DNA of 64,000 nucleotides from Straminergon stramineum (lineage: Eukaryota > Streptophyta > Bryopsida > Hypnales > Calliergonaceae): positions 17,117,001-17,181,000 of the forward strand of contig OY987272.1 of assembly GCA_963920665.1 (NCBI GenBank). Direction: 5' to 3'. Made by a program: the position numbers and the translations under genes. The notes under the pieces were generated by a model, which made no database searches, had not been told where the DNA came from, and worked only from the letters and a program-made list of their open reading frames with translations. Of this stretch, positions 11,145 to 23,833 are shown in pieces. Position 1 is the stretch's first letter. Every line of letters begins with the position of its first letter.

Positions 11145-14100
11145 TTAGGATTGAACGCGTTGAAAGAAGTAAAGGTAACCCATGTCTTTAGGTGGATCTC
11201 CCGACAGAGCAACCTTGCAATCATTGAAAATCACCCAGCGACCGTCCTTCCGAATATGTGCAACATAGTGCCCACTTTGTGTCGAGGTGCCCATATGACT
11301 CACGAAGGCTAAAAGCTGATACTCTGCAGCACATGAACAAATGATTTAATAGAGAGAACTAGTAACATCGTTGCACAAAAAAATTATTTCTAGACAAGCA
11401 GCAGCATAAATATACAAATCATATCGGATCATATCTTGAAGATGACGTTTCAAGTTATCTGTGTGGAATTTGCATTGCTGCCACATAGTATGCCTTGAAT
11501 ATTTTAAAACATTAAAAACCGGGCTCTTACTTCCTGAGCCATCTGGGAGTTGAACTTCCGGCTGAGTTCCATGCGTGCCTGTTCCCACATCAAGTTCCAT
11601 GGCTACTGATTCCTCGGGATGATTTAAGATCCACTCAGCTGCCCTCTCCATGTTCCCTCCCTGATTCATGAACACGTATGTAAGTAGAGACATAAAAGGA
11701 AATGCTGACAACATTGCATTGGATTACTTAAAACAGAACGAAATCATTGTTGTCTACCGTTGCTCTCAGTGCTTTGCGTGCCATTTCAGGCTCAAATCCA
11801 AACGATGTGAGGGTTTCAACATCACTCTCGTTTACTGGAGCAGCACTTGATACTTCTGTGTTCCCAGATGCTGCGATGGGGTCGTCAATATCTGGGCATC
11901 ACCAACACCTCACATAAGCTTAGATGTTATGTGCAGCAGCTCAAATCCTTCAAAAATTATCCTATCATACGCAGGGTTTCTTGTTTTTAGTTCTTATAGC
12001 ACGATTTCACAACATTTTAAGAATTGAACTTCCCAACACTGCCAGCGTAGAAAACAGAAAATAAAAGTTTTCATGAACCTGGATCATCCATATGAGTCAG
12101 AAGCCAATTCATAGCCTCTTCGACTCCAGTATTGAGCGTCTGAATGGCTGCTTTCTCGCACCGAACCCTAGGGAACCCAATATCCGTCAATTGCGACACA
12201 ATGGCTTCATCTGCTGCTGGGCCAGCTTGCTCTGGAATTCCGTCTGTGAAAGAAGCACGAGTCTCCATCAATATATTTATCTCAAAACCACACATATAAA
12301 ACAGTCCGGCACATTTATTAAACATAAATTTTGTTACAAACATTAATGTACATAAATATTGCAGTCATATACAACAATTCTCTTCTTCAAAGGAAGAAAA
12401 AATTAAACACATACTACGCATGTCGGGCTACATACTAGCAAAATTACGAAGAACAAATTCAAGGACAATTACGGTAGGATCTGTGCTGAGAGGAAAAACA
12501 GACCAGGTGTCTCAGGTAGAAGCTGCTCATCTGGCTGCATGCCATTACTACGCATGTCACTAATGTCTATCTCATCAGGCACATCCACAAAAACATCTGC
12601 AACCGAGTCACCTCATCAGTATTCAAGTTATACACTCATGACAAAAATGGCTATGAAGGGAGCTGATAACCTTCACTAACTGCGATTCCCAGGGAGCAGA
12701 GATACATACCAAGCTTCTTGGGGACCCACCCCGCTGCTAAGACAAACTTCCTCATGTGTAATACCAAATAATCCGGGAATGTGGCAAGTCTTGTTGTTCT
12801 GTCACAGAAAGTCAATTATTAGCATCGAAGGATGAAAAATATCAAGGCTCACCCTGACTGATAACTATTGACAACTGAGACAATGCCAACTCCAATTACC
12901 TTCAAATTTAAACCTGATTTTGTCTAAAACGAAAATCCTCTTTATATGATAATGTATTTGCAGCATGCTGTTGAAGGAATCCAGCGATCCAATAACTCAT
13001 TAAACAAAATAACTAGACAAAACAGCGCATCGGCCATACTTGATTGCTGTTGTCCTCGCATTAATGGCGCTGCTGTAGAAATCTTGAACTTCCTCCGGGG
13101 CATAGAAACTTTCCAAACATGCGGCAAGTGGAATTCTAGGGCGGACTATCTCTTCGTCAGATCTGTGCAAGATGATCATTACATGAACATTCAGTTCCTG
13201 CCATATGGTCTCGTTCTAGTAGAGAGCAGTCCCAGGTTGAGATTCTTCTATGAGGAACTTATTCAGATTATGTCATCACCATTAAGAAAATATTTGGTAA
13301 GGTACTTAAAAATCCAGTTCTTAAAAATAACAAATGGAAATGGGCAAACGATTACAGGGCCAGCCAGACTGAAATCCGCAATGAAGGAACTACTTACGAC
13401 TTCTCTCCAGCGAGCTCTTTCTCCGAAATTCTTTTCTCATAGGCCGCCACTTCATCTACACACAAAAAAACACCTCAGCAAGCCTACCCAAAGCTACGAG
13501 GGAGCAATTCCTCCGATACAGATCATTCACGGCACACTTCGTCACATTCATCAACATGTTGCCAAAGCATATGAAGAAACAAACTCGAAGAATCGATGGG
13601 ATAGGTAATCAAACTTAACCAAACATGGGCCAAACGAACACACCTTTGTTGACAGCAGCTTTCAACGGAATGTTCAGCGAGAGGATATTGTCAGTCTTTC
13701 TTGTATATTTCACTTTCTTAGTTACAGAGCACATGATTCTTTCCTCCACACAGAATTTGAAGCACCGAGATGGGTCCTCCCCTGCAGCTGCGATATGATT
13801 TTGCTCCACCTGATCTAGAAGATGCTGAAAAAACTCCAAAGCATCCTGACAAACAACAACAGAAAGACACCAACAACGTCTAAATAGAAGAGGCTTGTAT
13901 AAAATTACACACAAATCAACGCATCATGAATTGTGGAAATTGATATACTTCTTGAGTCATTCGTTACTTAATCCAAGCAGATCATCGCTAATATATGAGG
14001 AAGAATACCCCCCTGCACCTACAGATCAGAAACTCTCTTCTGTTGCGCCATAGTTTTAATCTTGATCATGCATACGTAAAATGTCAGGAGCGAAGTGACA

Positions 14101-17100
14101 TAGCATACCTGCTGTCTGGAGCTTGCAAATTCTGGATGACCTGTGCCGATGAGAGACTTAAACATTCGAGGAGGAATGCCATCTTGTCCCTGCAGCATAG
14201 ATGTGAGGGCCTGCATCAACAAAGTATGTGCTTAAATATCTGTACAGATCTAAAACGATGACTCTTTTCCAGGCACATCAAGAAAGTACATGACTTAAGC
14301 GCGCACCTTGAAAATTCACAAAGTGTCGAAAAAAACATCGAATGCGATCATAAGACATGAGCGACAAGACTCACAACCAAATTGAGAAAGATAAGTAGCA
14401 CAACAGATGATGATCGCATCAGCAGCACAGCAAACATGATGCACTTCAAAACATAGGCTGCGTTCAATCCTTACGCTTTTGCCTTTTGGTTCCTCAACTG
14501 CCTCGTTTTCGAGCCCCTAGGATGATGCAGCAAGTATCTAACGGTTAACAACAGTGGAAAAGAAAATAACATACTCATGGAACATTCTGAAACGAAGTCC
14601 TGCATGTATCTCGCTGATAATGTTCAATTTGTAAACAAAATTATGCAGACATTTATATAGAAGAAGGCAATGGAGCGGGATAAATATAATTGAATAAGTA
14701 TGCCAATTATACAGTCCACGTTGAATACCATACGACCAATCCAATCAAAACTCTGCACATGTTATATAGAGATCCACGTACCTTCTTTGAAGGAACTGCA
14801 TACTTTCCAGACAAAATTCCGTGTGCTAACTTTGATCTGCGAAACGTAGAAATGTAGAATTGGTCAAAATACTCATGGAAAACACTATGCGCTACACTCA
14901 GCTCAGTCATTTAGAGTGTCGCATGATTGCTCAATTGTCGAACTGGTTGTGAGCTTGTGACAGTCAATTTCTAGGTCCGCAAACTGAAGATTGTTGTGCC
15001 AAACTCATTAACCGAAGAACATTACAACTTTACAACTTTAACCTTCTAAACTTTGAAAATGTAAGATTGAAATGGACATTAAATTTAAAGAGTTTTCTTT
15101 TCAGTACAGTGAAGAAAAAAGAGTTATAGGTCATACAGCTGCATATGAAGATCCAGCGTAGGATCCGCAGGTGCCTGCCTGAAGGCATCATCCAGCTTCA
15201 CATTCTCATAGTAACTGCAAAACCCCTTCAGAATTCTGTCAAACTTTACTTACAACAGCAGCAAGTCCCTCCACTGCCAATTATAAATAAGCATCGCAAA
15301 ATTGTGAATAAGAATGTCTATGATGCGTGATGTACCCATTATTATCAGGAAGAAAATAGAATAAGCAGTGTTTAATGAACAGCTTACTATCTTTGAAAAT
15401 CCTTTGTTGAAAATACAGCTTGCATGACTGACGCCAAGTAGCAGCTGCATACACAGTGCAGTGTCAATGCACAGTAACCATAGGACAGAAACAAACAATA
15501 AAAGCAATGAAAAGGGTACGTTGCTAGAGTACCACAACTGTTGAATAATAGTTACTGGATGCACATATAGGACAGAAATGTCCACTTGCCCACTCGATTA
15601 GTAAGATATATACCTATTACCAAGATTGGCCAGCCCAGTAAAACCCGGGCCAAAGAGAGGCTCGAGTTCCTTCCCTTTCTCTTGGATCCTGTTCCAATCA
15701 AAATTGGTGTTCTGATCCAGCTCCCGTTCTGCAGTTGTCATTTCTGTCTGCAAACAATACAACATTTCAGTTGTCAATTTCTCACAGGCAAAGACATAAC
15801 CAAAACATTACAGAAGCACGTGAACCTTCACTAGACGTGAACCACTGAAACAACTCTCAACTACTCTCTAAAGTCCCTTCCTTTCCTAGCCAAACAAGCC
15901 AGTTGTTGCCCTTGTGCAATGCTTCGCAAAAAAAGGAGTTGTCAACTAACATTGCACCATAAATACTGCTTATAAACAGTATCAGAGCCTCAAACTCAAC
16001 ATAACCTGATACTCCTTCAAAAATAAAAAGTAGACACTTATTATAGCAAGTGCACAGAGTCCCAGGCAGGTACAGCGCTCAATCATAAAATAACTCCTAT
16101 ACAACGGGGTAAGCAACGGGCACTCCGCAACGGGGTACCGATATTCTGTAGATGGAGGATTACTGTGGCAGAGCGACAAGTTCTTTGCAGTATTGAATCA
16201 CATCCGTAATCAAAAAGGAGATATACAGAACCTTAGGATCGCCGCCAAGGCTATACAAGATAGCCGCGGAAGCAATTAAGATGGCCTTGTACACATTATA
16301 CGAAAAATTCATCTGAAATAACTACGCACTGACATGATCAGGGAACATGATAAAAACATACCTTCCTCAAAGATGAAAAATCAATTCCAAAATGTGCCAG
16401 GTGTTCTGCCAGTAAAGGATCCTCCACAGTATCGTCCTCGGCATAACTATAAACGTCTGCGACACATCTTAGTGAAGTTAGGTTTGTACTCCCTAGAAGC
16501 TGGTAACAGCCATGCATTCACTCAATCAAATCAGAACAGATACGAATAACAAGTTAAACGCTTAGCATAAGGTAGAGCTTACGCGGAAAATCAAGAGAGG
16601 AATGTTTACCTGCCCCTTCTAAATCAGCTGTAATAGTCCCAAGCTTCACGGCCAACGGGTACTTTGTCTCTTCATAATGTTCCAAAGCATGGTTATTGCC
16701 TCCCGTCCCATCCCAGTTGCGACGACCACACAGAATCGTTCCATCTGTTAGGTTCATCCATAGATTCTCTGTCTTCTCGCATTTGGAGCACTTCCAGCCA
16801 GTAGGTGGTACTTTCACTCCATTTTTCAGTTGCTGCAATGACGAGGCATACGGGCTTACTTGCTTCTTATCAGCAGTCCAAGCGGCGACTTCCTCCTTTC
16901 TTTCCGCACCAACAGCTGCAAGTACTGCATCCACTGCCAGCCTGACCTGAATTACCAGAAAACTAGAGCCCATCAGAAAGAGCAAGAAAGAAAAGCAATC
17001 TCTTGCACTTGCCGAATTCTTCACTGCGTACTGCAAAGTAGATAGTTAAAACAGACGATGAAAACACTGTCTTAGACATACCAAGGCTCTCGAGAGAACA

Positions 17101-19092
17101 TACACGGACTGTACTTCGAGTGATTGCACAACAGAGTCTACGCCAGCCAATAATCCATGAGCACTGTACACTAAAAGGAATTTAAAAATTTTCAAGCAGG
17201 AACTCATATAGAGGCCAAACTTTACCTTTTCTGGGAGTTCCACACTAGGATAAGGAAGTGCGTTGAATTCTGGTAATGTAACAATGCTATAAGTCACTTC
17301 GTACTCAGGTTCTTTAGAGTCGAAACCCCCTTCAACTCCTGCCATTCAAGAACCGTACTATGAAAAAAGAAAGTCTCCTCTATGTTGAAATAAAACAACA
17401 AAAACTCAATACTTATATGAACCATTAAGTATCAGTGTCACGACTTGAACAAAAGGTATTGTTTACACAACCCAAAAATTACGAACCAATGGACCATGCG
17501 TGGCATACGCACGAGCCAAGCATAACCACCTAATCATGACGCCAAGCCCGTGAAAGCAAATGTAGACATATTTTCTTGGCTTGAAGTCCATACAACACAC
17601 GGAAAGTAAGTTTCAGAAAGTGAGAGTTCAGAATCATACCAATAGCCAGCAATGTAGGTTTCTTATGAGGCCGGCTCTCGCTGACCTGCTTCGGTAATTC
17701 TTGAATGTTCAAATAAACTGGATTGCCGGTCTTTTCGTAATTCCACATAACGTAATCTCTACCGAACGCCAAAAAAGAATACAAATCGACAAATAAGCCC
17801 CCATCCGACCTCTGCATTCAACCTCACAGACGGCGCTAGTTAGTTAAGGACAATGACAACAAGCCGGTAGTTCCAATAAGGATCTCAATCATATGGCTAC
17901 TTCTAAATTATCAGGCACGAACATGATTGATTCAATTCATCTGTGAACTTCGGCGATTGCTATTGTTAATTTTTGCAACTAAGTCCACAGTACAGCATAC
18001 GACCTGCTTCTGATCGTAATTTGTCGGAGTGGTACAGTGGCTGGTTCACAACAGTGAGATCAAGAGCTTAAATAGATCAGGAGTTCAATATGTAATCGGA
18101 ATGGAAGATTGATTGTAACAACAGCTATAGTACATGCAAGAGATTCTATAGCTCAAGTGCTCTGTACACTTCGGCACTCGCTACGGTCAAATTTTGCAAC
18201 CTATAATGCCAAAGTTCAGTTCAGTTGGATTAACTAAAATCAGAACGGCTGCTTCGATGAGTATCAACCTTCCACTCCAATTACATTTTAAACTCCTAGT
18301 CGAGCTGAGCTATTAGTGTCACTGATCCGAAAACAAAATTTTCACGAACCAGACACTGAAACACTCCGAACCGACAGATGGCGGTAATTAGAAATGAAAT
18401 AAAACTCGTCCTAAATTTAAAGCACCAGCAGAGCTCTAGCAAGAAGAACTCGGACAATTCAATACACAGATATTTTGAAGCATCAATCAAGCACAGATTC
18501 ATGACTGCAATCAGAGGGTTACTTCGAGGGTAATCCAACTTCCACTAGAATCACCTATCGAAATCCTAGTCGGAGTCAAGCTATTGCTGTCGCTTCAAAA
18601 TTTCAAAATACATGAAGCAAATGCTGTAGCACTCCGAAGCAACAAATGGTGGTAATTACGAGCGAATCACTGTTCATTCTAACTTGCGAGCTAAAGGTCC
18701 AGCAATAGTTTCGCAAACAAGACCTCCGGAACACCTGCTCTAACCCTAAATATCCTTTGACAAATTAAGTCCGGGAAACGGAACGTAAGCTCCGAATTCC
18801 AATCACTCAATGTCCCCTACTCCACTCAGCTTCTCTCCAAGGTGCACCAGATGCATGAAAAATCCAAGAATTACTACGAATAAGAAACAAACCGATTTCA
18901 AACCAACAACACTGAACATCAAAAACCATACAGACAGTAAGAGCTAACACGCATCCGAATTTCTTTTCTTAAAAACGACACTCGCTGACTTCTCACCGGA
19001 GTAGAAAACGAAACACAGCATTCTTGCTTGTAAATCCGATTCGAGGCCTCGGGAATGCGCACTTTCGACAAATGCGACCTCAACGTCTCCAT
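11145..19092 (-). CDS. UBP14: Ubiquitin C-terminal hydrolase 14 (isopeptidase T / USP5-like)
   Basis: Cysteine deubiquitinase that disassembles free polyubiquitin chains. Nineteen GT-AG exons, all in frame, 803 aa (plant UBP14 is about 800): 19092-18997, 17811-17640, 17338-17226, 16946-16610, 16456-16362, 15747-15614, 15444-15388, 15214-15137, 14836-14782, 14210-14109, 13845-13644, 13455-13398, 13162-13040, 12798-12710, 12596-12504, 12243-12079, 11891-11758, 11660-11531, 11323-11145. ZnF-UBP domain about 176-240 (GWKCSKC, CGRRNWDGTGG, NNHALEH). The Cys box GLANLGNSCYLASVMQ places the catalytic Cys at about 317, with its Ser codon split by intron 6. Two UBA domains lie at about 614-655 and 679-718. 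The His box SHMGTSTQSGHYVAHIRKDG gives the catalytic His at about 763, and the protein ends YLYFFQRVQS. Start METLRSHLSKVRIPE matches the family; an upstream in-frame ATG (19209) would add an Ala-rich leader and is less likely. Confidence 0.97.
18237..18776. repeat. Tandem duplication (about 270 bp) in UBP14 intron 1
   Basis: 18237-18506 and 18507-about 18720 share in order 'cttcgatg/cttcgagg', 'caacttccact', 'cctagtcg', 'cactccga' and 'atggcggtaattag/atggtggtaattac'. A shorter related pair occurs near 17945 and 18160 ('acttcggc', 'tttttgcaac'). The copies are clearly diverged, so the event is not recent. Confidence 0.75.
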
Positions 19093-19523
19093 GAGTTCTG
19101 TCCCACGCTCCTCCCAATCTCCAGCTCGCTTCCGCAACGCAATCTCGGCGGCGGCGGCGGCGACGACGACGACGTGCTTCAAAGGGTGGTGCTGCTGCAA
19201 TGAAAACAATGGCCCCTGAGTTCCACTGCGAGGGGAAAGAACTTCACTTCTCTCAGATCGACAAATGGCTGCGCAATCGGCAGAGTTAAGTTACTCGTAG
19301 TCACTTCGATAATGAATGAGACGTGGTTGGCGGAGGAAGATATCGGACAGCACGTTGGGTGAGGTTGCGCTGGAAATTGACGAAACCCTAGGAAAGCGTG
19401 ATGGCGAGGACGACGAAGACGAAGACGAAGTAACGAACGGCTTTTGACAAAGATTAGGGATTTTCAAATTTGAGGGTGACGTGGAGTGAAGTGTCAGCCA
19501 CGTCACAGTCTTCGGTGGGGGTA
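19093..19523 (-). promoter_or_regulatory. UBP14 leader/promoter region
   Basis: GC-richer than the DNA beyond it. It holds a GGC/GAC-rich tract at about 19147-19175 and an open minus frame 19291-19539 with a Ser run. That frame is not joined to METLR by an obvious intron and is taken as 5' UTR or upstream ORF. No core promoter element was identified with confidence. Confidence 0.4.
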
Positions 19524-19641
19524 AAGGTATGTGCAACACTCTCCTAATTGCGTCATCTATCTACTACAGTACAAGATTTCAAACTGTATAAGATTTCAAG
19601 ATTCCAAGATGGCACAATTAGGCGAGTGTTGCACATACCTT
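19524..19641. repeat. Foldback repeat in the UBP14 promoter side
   Basis: The left end AAGGTATGTGCAACACTCTC is matched by the right end GAGTGTTGCACATACCTT, each followed inward by CTAATTG / CAATTAG. The arms are about 28 bp in a 118-bp element, like a small MITE. A third related piece ('ggagagtgtctcttttaagg') lies at about 19732-19751. Confidence 0.7.
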
Positions 19642-20285
19642 AATCCCTAAAGGATTGTGATGTGGTTGATACAACGTCCAAGATTTCAAACTTCAAAGCT
19701 TAGATGGTTGTAGATAGGTGGCGCAATTTAGGAGAGTGTCTCTTTTAAGGTGCACATATCTTACTACTCAAGTCTTGCAAGGGGCAAGGAAAAAAGGCTT
19801 TGCGTTGACAAACGCTAGAAGTGACAAAGTTTAAATAGAACCTTACTTGAAGTAAGACTAATAGGTGTTACAAGGTCAGAGCTTTATGAAGTTGAGTTAT
19901 TTAGTGGCTTTGAACTATAGGAGAGGAAGCTTTCTATTGATACAAGCAACCTTTATAAAAGTTTGAATACTTGCTTTACATAAAAAAATGAGCCAAAGCT
20001 ACAAGGACAAAGTCTCATGTAGTGTAGCTCCTTGTTTTCAATTTTTCAATCGAACTCTTCATTTAAACACTACAACATATACACAAAAGTGGACTTGACC
20101 CCAAATTTTTCACATTGTAAGAAATACTATATAGTTGTAATAAGGTTGAATGTGAAACTTATTTTCAATATACAAATGAAATTTGACAAATTTGAATTTC
20201 ATGTTTGGACACTCAAACACCATATTACATCAAGATGCTTGGAAAAAAAAAAATTGACCACCAACAAGATAAGGGTGCAGATTTG
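19642..20285. other. Intergenic DNA between UBP14 and the Tc1-like element
   Basis: AT-rich, with the motif 'ccttaatccctaaaggatt' at about 19639 shared with the dispersed repeats. No gene seen. Confidence 0.5.
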
Positions 20286-20287
20286 TA

Positions 20288-21027
20288 TAGTGGGGTGACA
20301 ATCAAAATGGCGTTTATGAATTTGCAATGAAGGAAATTTCACATCTACCAACTTTGACAACATCCCCAAGGGCTGAAAATTTGGTATTTTACCACGAACT
20401 TCTTTACACAAGATCATCTCTAAGTTAATAACATGTGTAACAAATTTAAAGGCCAAAAGATTCACCAAAAAAAATATATTAAAAATCTACCAACATGTGT
20501 AGCTATGAAAAAAATTTCATTGTTGCCAACTTTAACAACCTCCCAAGGATAGAAATTCTTTTCTTTTTGCCATAAAATTTTTGGAACAGCAAGTTCCCTA
20601 CATTAATAACATATGTTCCAAATTTCAAGGCTAAAAGATCAATACAAAAAAAGATATTCACAATCTACCAACATGTGTAGCTATGAGAAACCATTTCACT
20701 ACTACCAAGTTTGACACCCTTCCAAGGGATGAAATTCTTTTTATTTACCATGAAAATTTTTTCACAAGATAAAATCTATGTTAATAACATTTGTGACAAA
20801 TTTCAAGTACAAAAAAGTCATAGAAGAAAAGATCAATATTCAAAATCTACCAACATGTGTAGCTATGAGAAACCATTTCACTATTGCCAACTTTGACACC
20901 CTCCCAAGGGATGAAATTTTTTTTTTAGCATGAATTTTTTCACAAGATATTCTCTATGCTAATAACATGTGCGCCAAATTTGAAGGTCAAAAGATTTATA
21001 CAAAAAAAGATATTCACAATCTATCAA
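20288..21027 (+). repeat. Left TIR, about four 180-bp tandem units
   Basis: The unit landmark 'ctaccaacatgtgtagctat' followed by a TTTCA-bearing segment and 'ctcccaagg' recurs with 'gctatg' at 20502, 20680 and 20862, plus a diverged first unit near 20324. Spacing is 178-182 bp. Confidence 0.85.
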
Positions 21028-22035
21028 CGAGTATGTTCTCCACTTGCTGCAATCACTGCTTCTAACCTAGAGGGCATAGAATGACATATTAATTGAAGGA
21101 GCTTTGTATCACTGATTAACCTACACTCTCTTTTAATAACTGCCTTCAAGTCATTTGAGTTTTTAGGGCATATTGGGCCATGTTGTATAGCATCTTTCAA
21201 AATCTTCCGAAGGTTCTCAATTGGATTGAGATTAGGAGAGTTTGTAGGCCAATTGAGCTTCTCTAGAAGGCGTGCTTGTCTCCATTCTTCACATAGTTTG
21301 CTAAGATGGACAGGTGCGCCATCTTCCATGAGCAATCCATGTAGCACTCTTCCCATGAAATGAAGCAACTTGCCATTGTAGACCACTTCAACAAAATCCT
21401 TAGTGAAGCGTTGATCTTTAGGCATAAAAATAAGTTGTGATTTTTGCCTTCCAGCAAATGGGCCCCAAATCATCAAAGAAGTTCTCCCACTCTTAAAAGT
21501 TGGAACTATACAACTTGATGAATAGTGCTCATATGCATTTCTCCAAACATGAACTTGTCTAGAATTTTTTTCAACTTCAAAGGTAGACTCATTTGTCCAA
21601 ACAACTCGCTCCCATTCTTCTACACTCCACCCACAATACTTTTGAGCAAAAGCCAATCGCTAAGACATGTGACGAGGTGTCAAGAAACTAAGGTTTTTTT
21701 ACTGCAATTCAACTGAAAATGCCACTCCCATGTAAGACCCTTTGAATAGTTCATCTAGACACTTGAATAGGACACATACTAGTGATCTCTAAGAGTGTCA
21801 AGTGACCATGAGTTTTTGAGACATATATAATAGCACAAACATCTCTATCACTAAGCTTCTTGGCGTGACTTCTACCACAAGGTTTACCCTTGTAGGTTCC
21901 ATCTTGAAATTTCTTCACCAACTTTTGAATTGTTCTAATTGTAACTCCAACAATAGCTGCAATGTCAATTCCCATCTTCCCTGCCTCACTCAAACCTACA
22001 ATGCGAGCACAAGTTTCATCTAAAATAGCCAACAT
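21024..22035 (-). pseudogene. Broken Tc1-like transposase (DD34E type)
   Basis: The N-terminal part (22035-21751) has paired helix-turn-helix sequence (RIVGLSEAGKMGIDIAAIVG, TIRTIQKLVKKF). Stops and frame changes in 21750-21657 separate it from the catalytic part (21656-21024). That part has WTNESTFE, LMEDGAPVHLS and NWPTNSPNLNPIEN, with exactly 34 residues between the second Asp and the Glu, the Tc1 DD34E spacing. The first catalytic Asp is replaced by Asn (codon AAT at 21591-21593; GAT to AAT is one transition). Both the break and the lost Asp argue that it is inactive. This is a plant transposon remnant with no known cargo. Confidence 0.88.
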
Positions 22036-22561
22036 CTACAAATTTTAAAATGCTAATTAGATCCAAAAATTTCAGTAACCAACCTCATGCACTCATCACT
22101 CAAACCTTAATAAGTGATCACCCATCATCCATGATCCAACCCTCACTCACTCATTCTATAGCCTCATTCATTCACTTATCACATCCTTCATGCACTCAAT
22201 CATCACTTAGGCTACTCATATTTACAAACCTTCAATCTTCTACTTAGAAAAATAATCACCCATCACTTGCCTCTCAAATCATCAAAAATCCTAGTTCCTG
22301 TAATGCTCACTTCTAATTGCAAGCATTCATATTGAGAGGAAAAAGCTTCTTCATGCATGTATGGTGTCCAATTCTTGAACAAGTGCATTCTTTGAAATCT
22401 AACAAGTGCACAAATCTAGATTTGGATATCCTTGATTTTGTTGAGAAGCATTTCTATTTAGGGGTTGCATTACTTGGATAATTTCAGTCTAGAAGCATGA
22501 ATGTCCAAAATACTTCAACATTTCTAGTATGTCCTTCAAATGTTTCCCACAACTACATACA

Positions 22562-23301
22562 TTGGTAGATTGTGAATATCTTTTTTTGTATAAATCTTTT
22601 GACCTTCAAATTTGGCGCACATGTTATTAGCATAGAGAATATCTTGTGAAAAAATTCATGCTAAAAAAAAAATTTCATCCCTTGGGAGGGTGTCAAAGTT
22701 GGCAATAGTGAAATGGTTTCTCATAGCTACACATGTTGGTAGATTTTGAATATTGATCTTTTCTTCTATGACTTTTTTGTACTTGAAATTTGTCACAAAT
22801 GTTATTAACATAGATTTTATCTTGTGAAAAAATTTTCATGGTAAATAAAAAGAATTTCATCCCTTGGAAGGGTGTCAAACTTGGTAGTAGTGAAATGGTT
22901 TCTCATAGCTACACATGTTGGTAGATTGTGAATATCTTTTTTTGTATTGATCTTTTAGCCTTGAAATTTGGAACATATGTTATTAATGTAGGGAACTTGC
23001 TGTTCCAAAAATTTTATGGCAAAAAGAAAAGAATTTCTATCCTTGGGAGGTTGTTAAAGTTGGCAACAATGAAATTTTTTTCATAGCTACACATGTTGGT
23101 AGATTTTTAATATATTTTTTTTGGTGAATCTTTTGGCCTTTAAATTTGTTACACATGTTATTAACTTAGAGATGATCTTGTGTAAAGAAGTTCGTGGTAA
23201 AATACCAAATTTTCAGCCCTTGGGGATGTTGTCAAAGTTGGTAGATGTGAAATTTCCTTCATTGCAAATTCATAAACGCCATTTTGATTGTCACCCCACT
23301 A
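22562..23301 (-). repeat. Right TIR, inverted copy of the left TIR
   Basis: Reverse complement of 20288-21027, with the same tandem units. The interior spacer 22036-22561 between transposase and this TIR is rich in short CACTCAT/CATCA repeats and has no gene. Confidence 0.85.
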
Positions 23302-23602
23302 TACATTTATCCAATAAGATGAACACTTTGAAAATTGAAAAATATGAATTACATTGGATTAGATAGTCCATGTTTTTTAATTATTTTTCAAGAAAATGTT
23401 ATTAAAAGATGTCTATAGGTGGGCAACCCTTTGTAAACCTAGATCAATTCTTAAACATTTGCTGAATAATAAATATCAACGTACATGGATTGCGGAAACA
23501 TGGCATGGGGATTTCAATACCTTCACGTGTTTCAATTTGAACATCCTGAATTTCTCCCCTTTAAACTTCTAAGGACAAAGAAGCCCATATTTACCTACAT
23601 TT

Positions 23603-23833
23603 AAAATCTCCTCACAAAGGTTTCAAAAGTTGAGGTAACTATGTCCAAATTTTGAAAAATAGATATTCTTTATTCTATTTAGATTCTACTATTTGACCTT
23701 CATGGTCAAACATGCAAAATTAGTAACAATGTGAAGGTCAAATAGTAGAATCTAATCAAAATAAAGATTATCTATTTTTCAAAATTTGGACATTGTCACC
23801 TCAATTTTTGAAACCTTTGTGAGGAAATTCTAA
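23603..23833. repeat. 231-bp foldback element
   Basis: Arms of about 100 bp pair almost completely. The left holds CTCCTCACAAAGGTTTCAAA, ATGTCCAAATTTTGAAAAAT and AGATTCTACTATTTGACCTT; the right holds their reverse complements. The loop of about 30 bases is near 23705-23730. No coding capacity; MITE-like. Confidence 0.85.

Larger units (their letters stand above)
20288..23301 (-). mobile_element. Tc1/mariner-type DNA transposon with long tandem-repeat TIRs
   Basis: The element runs from TAGTGGGGTGACAATC to GATTGTCACCCCACTA and is flanked on both sides by TA (20286-20287 and 23302-23303), the target duplication expected of Tc1/mariner. TIRs of about 740 bp (20288-21027 and 22562-23301) enclose a transposase region. 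The arms look nearly identical: the frames read in them give the same peptide on both sides. The total length of 3.0 kb is large for the family because of the long TIRs. The transposase is broken (see its entry), so the element is probably not autonomous now. Confidence 0.9.

Noticed and set aside
12946..13608. 220-aa plus-strand open frame
   Set aside because: It lies antisense across UBP14 exons 12-13 and their introns, has no recognisable domain, and the exons on the other strand match the family exactly.
18020..18090. tRNA-like 'ggttcaca' and 'gagttcaat' motifs in UBP14 intron 1
   Set aside because: No cloverleaf with a proper acceptor stem and anticodon arm could be drawn.
20711..20896. 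61-aa frames repeated in both arms of the transposon (also at 22693-22878)
   Set aside because: They are open by chance in the tandem-repeat TIRs. Their identity only shows that the arms are alike.
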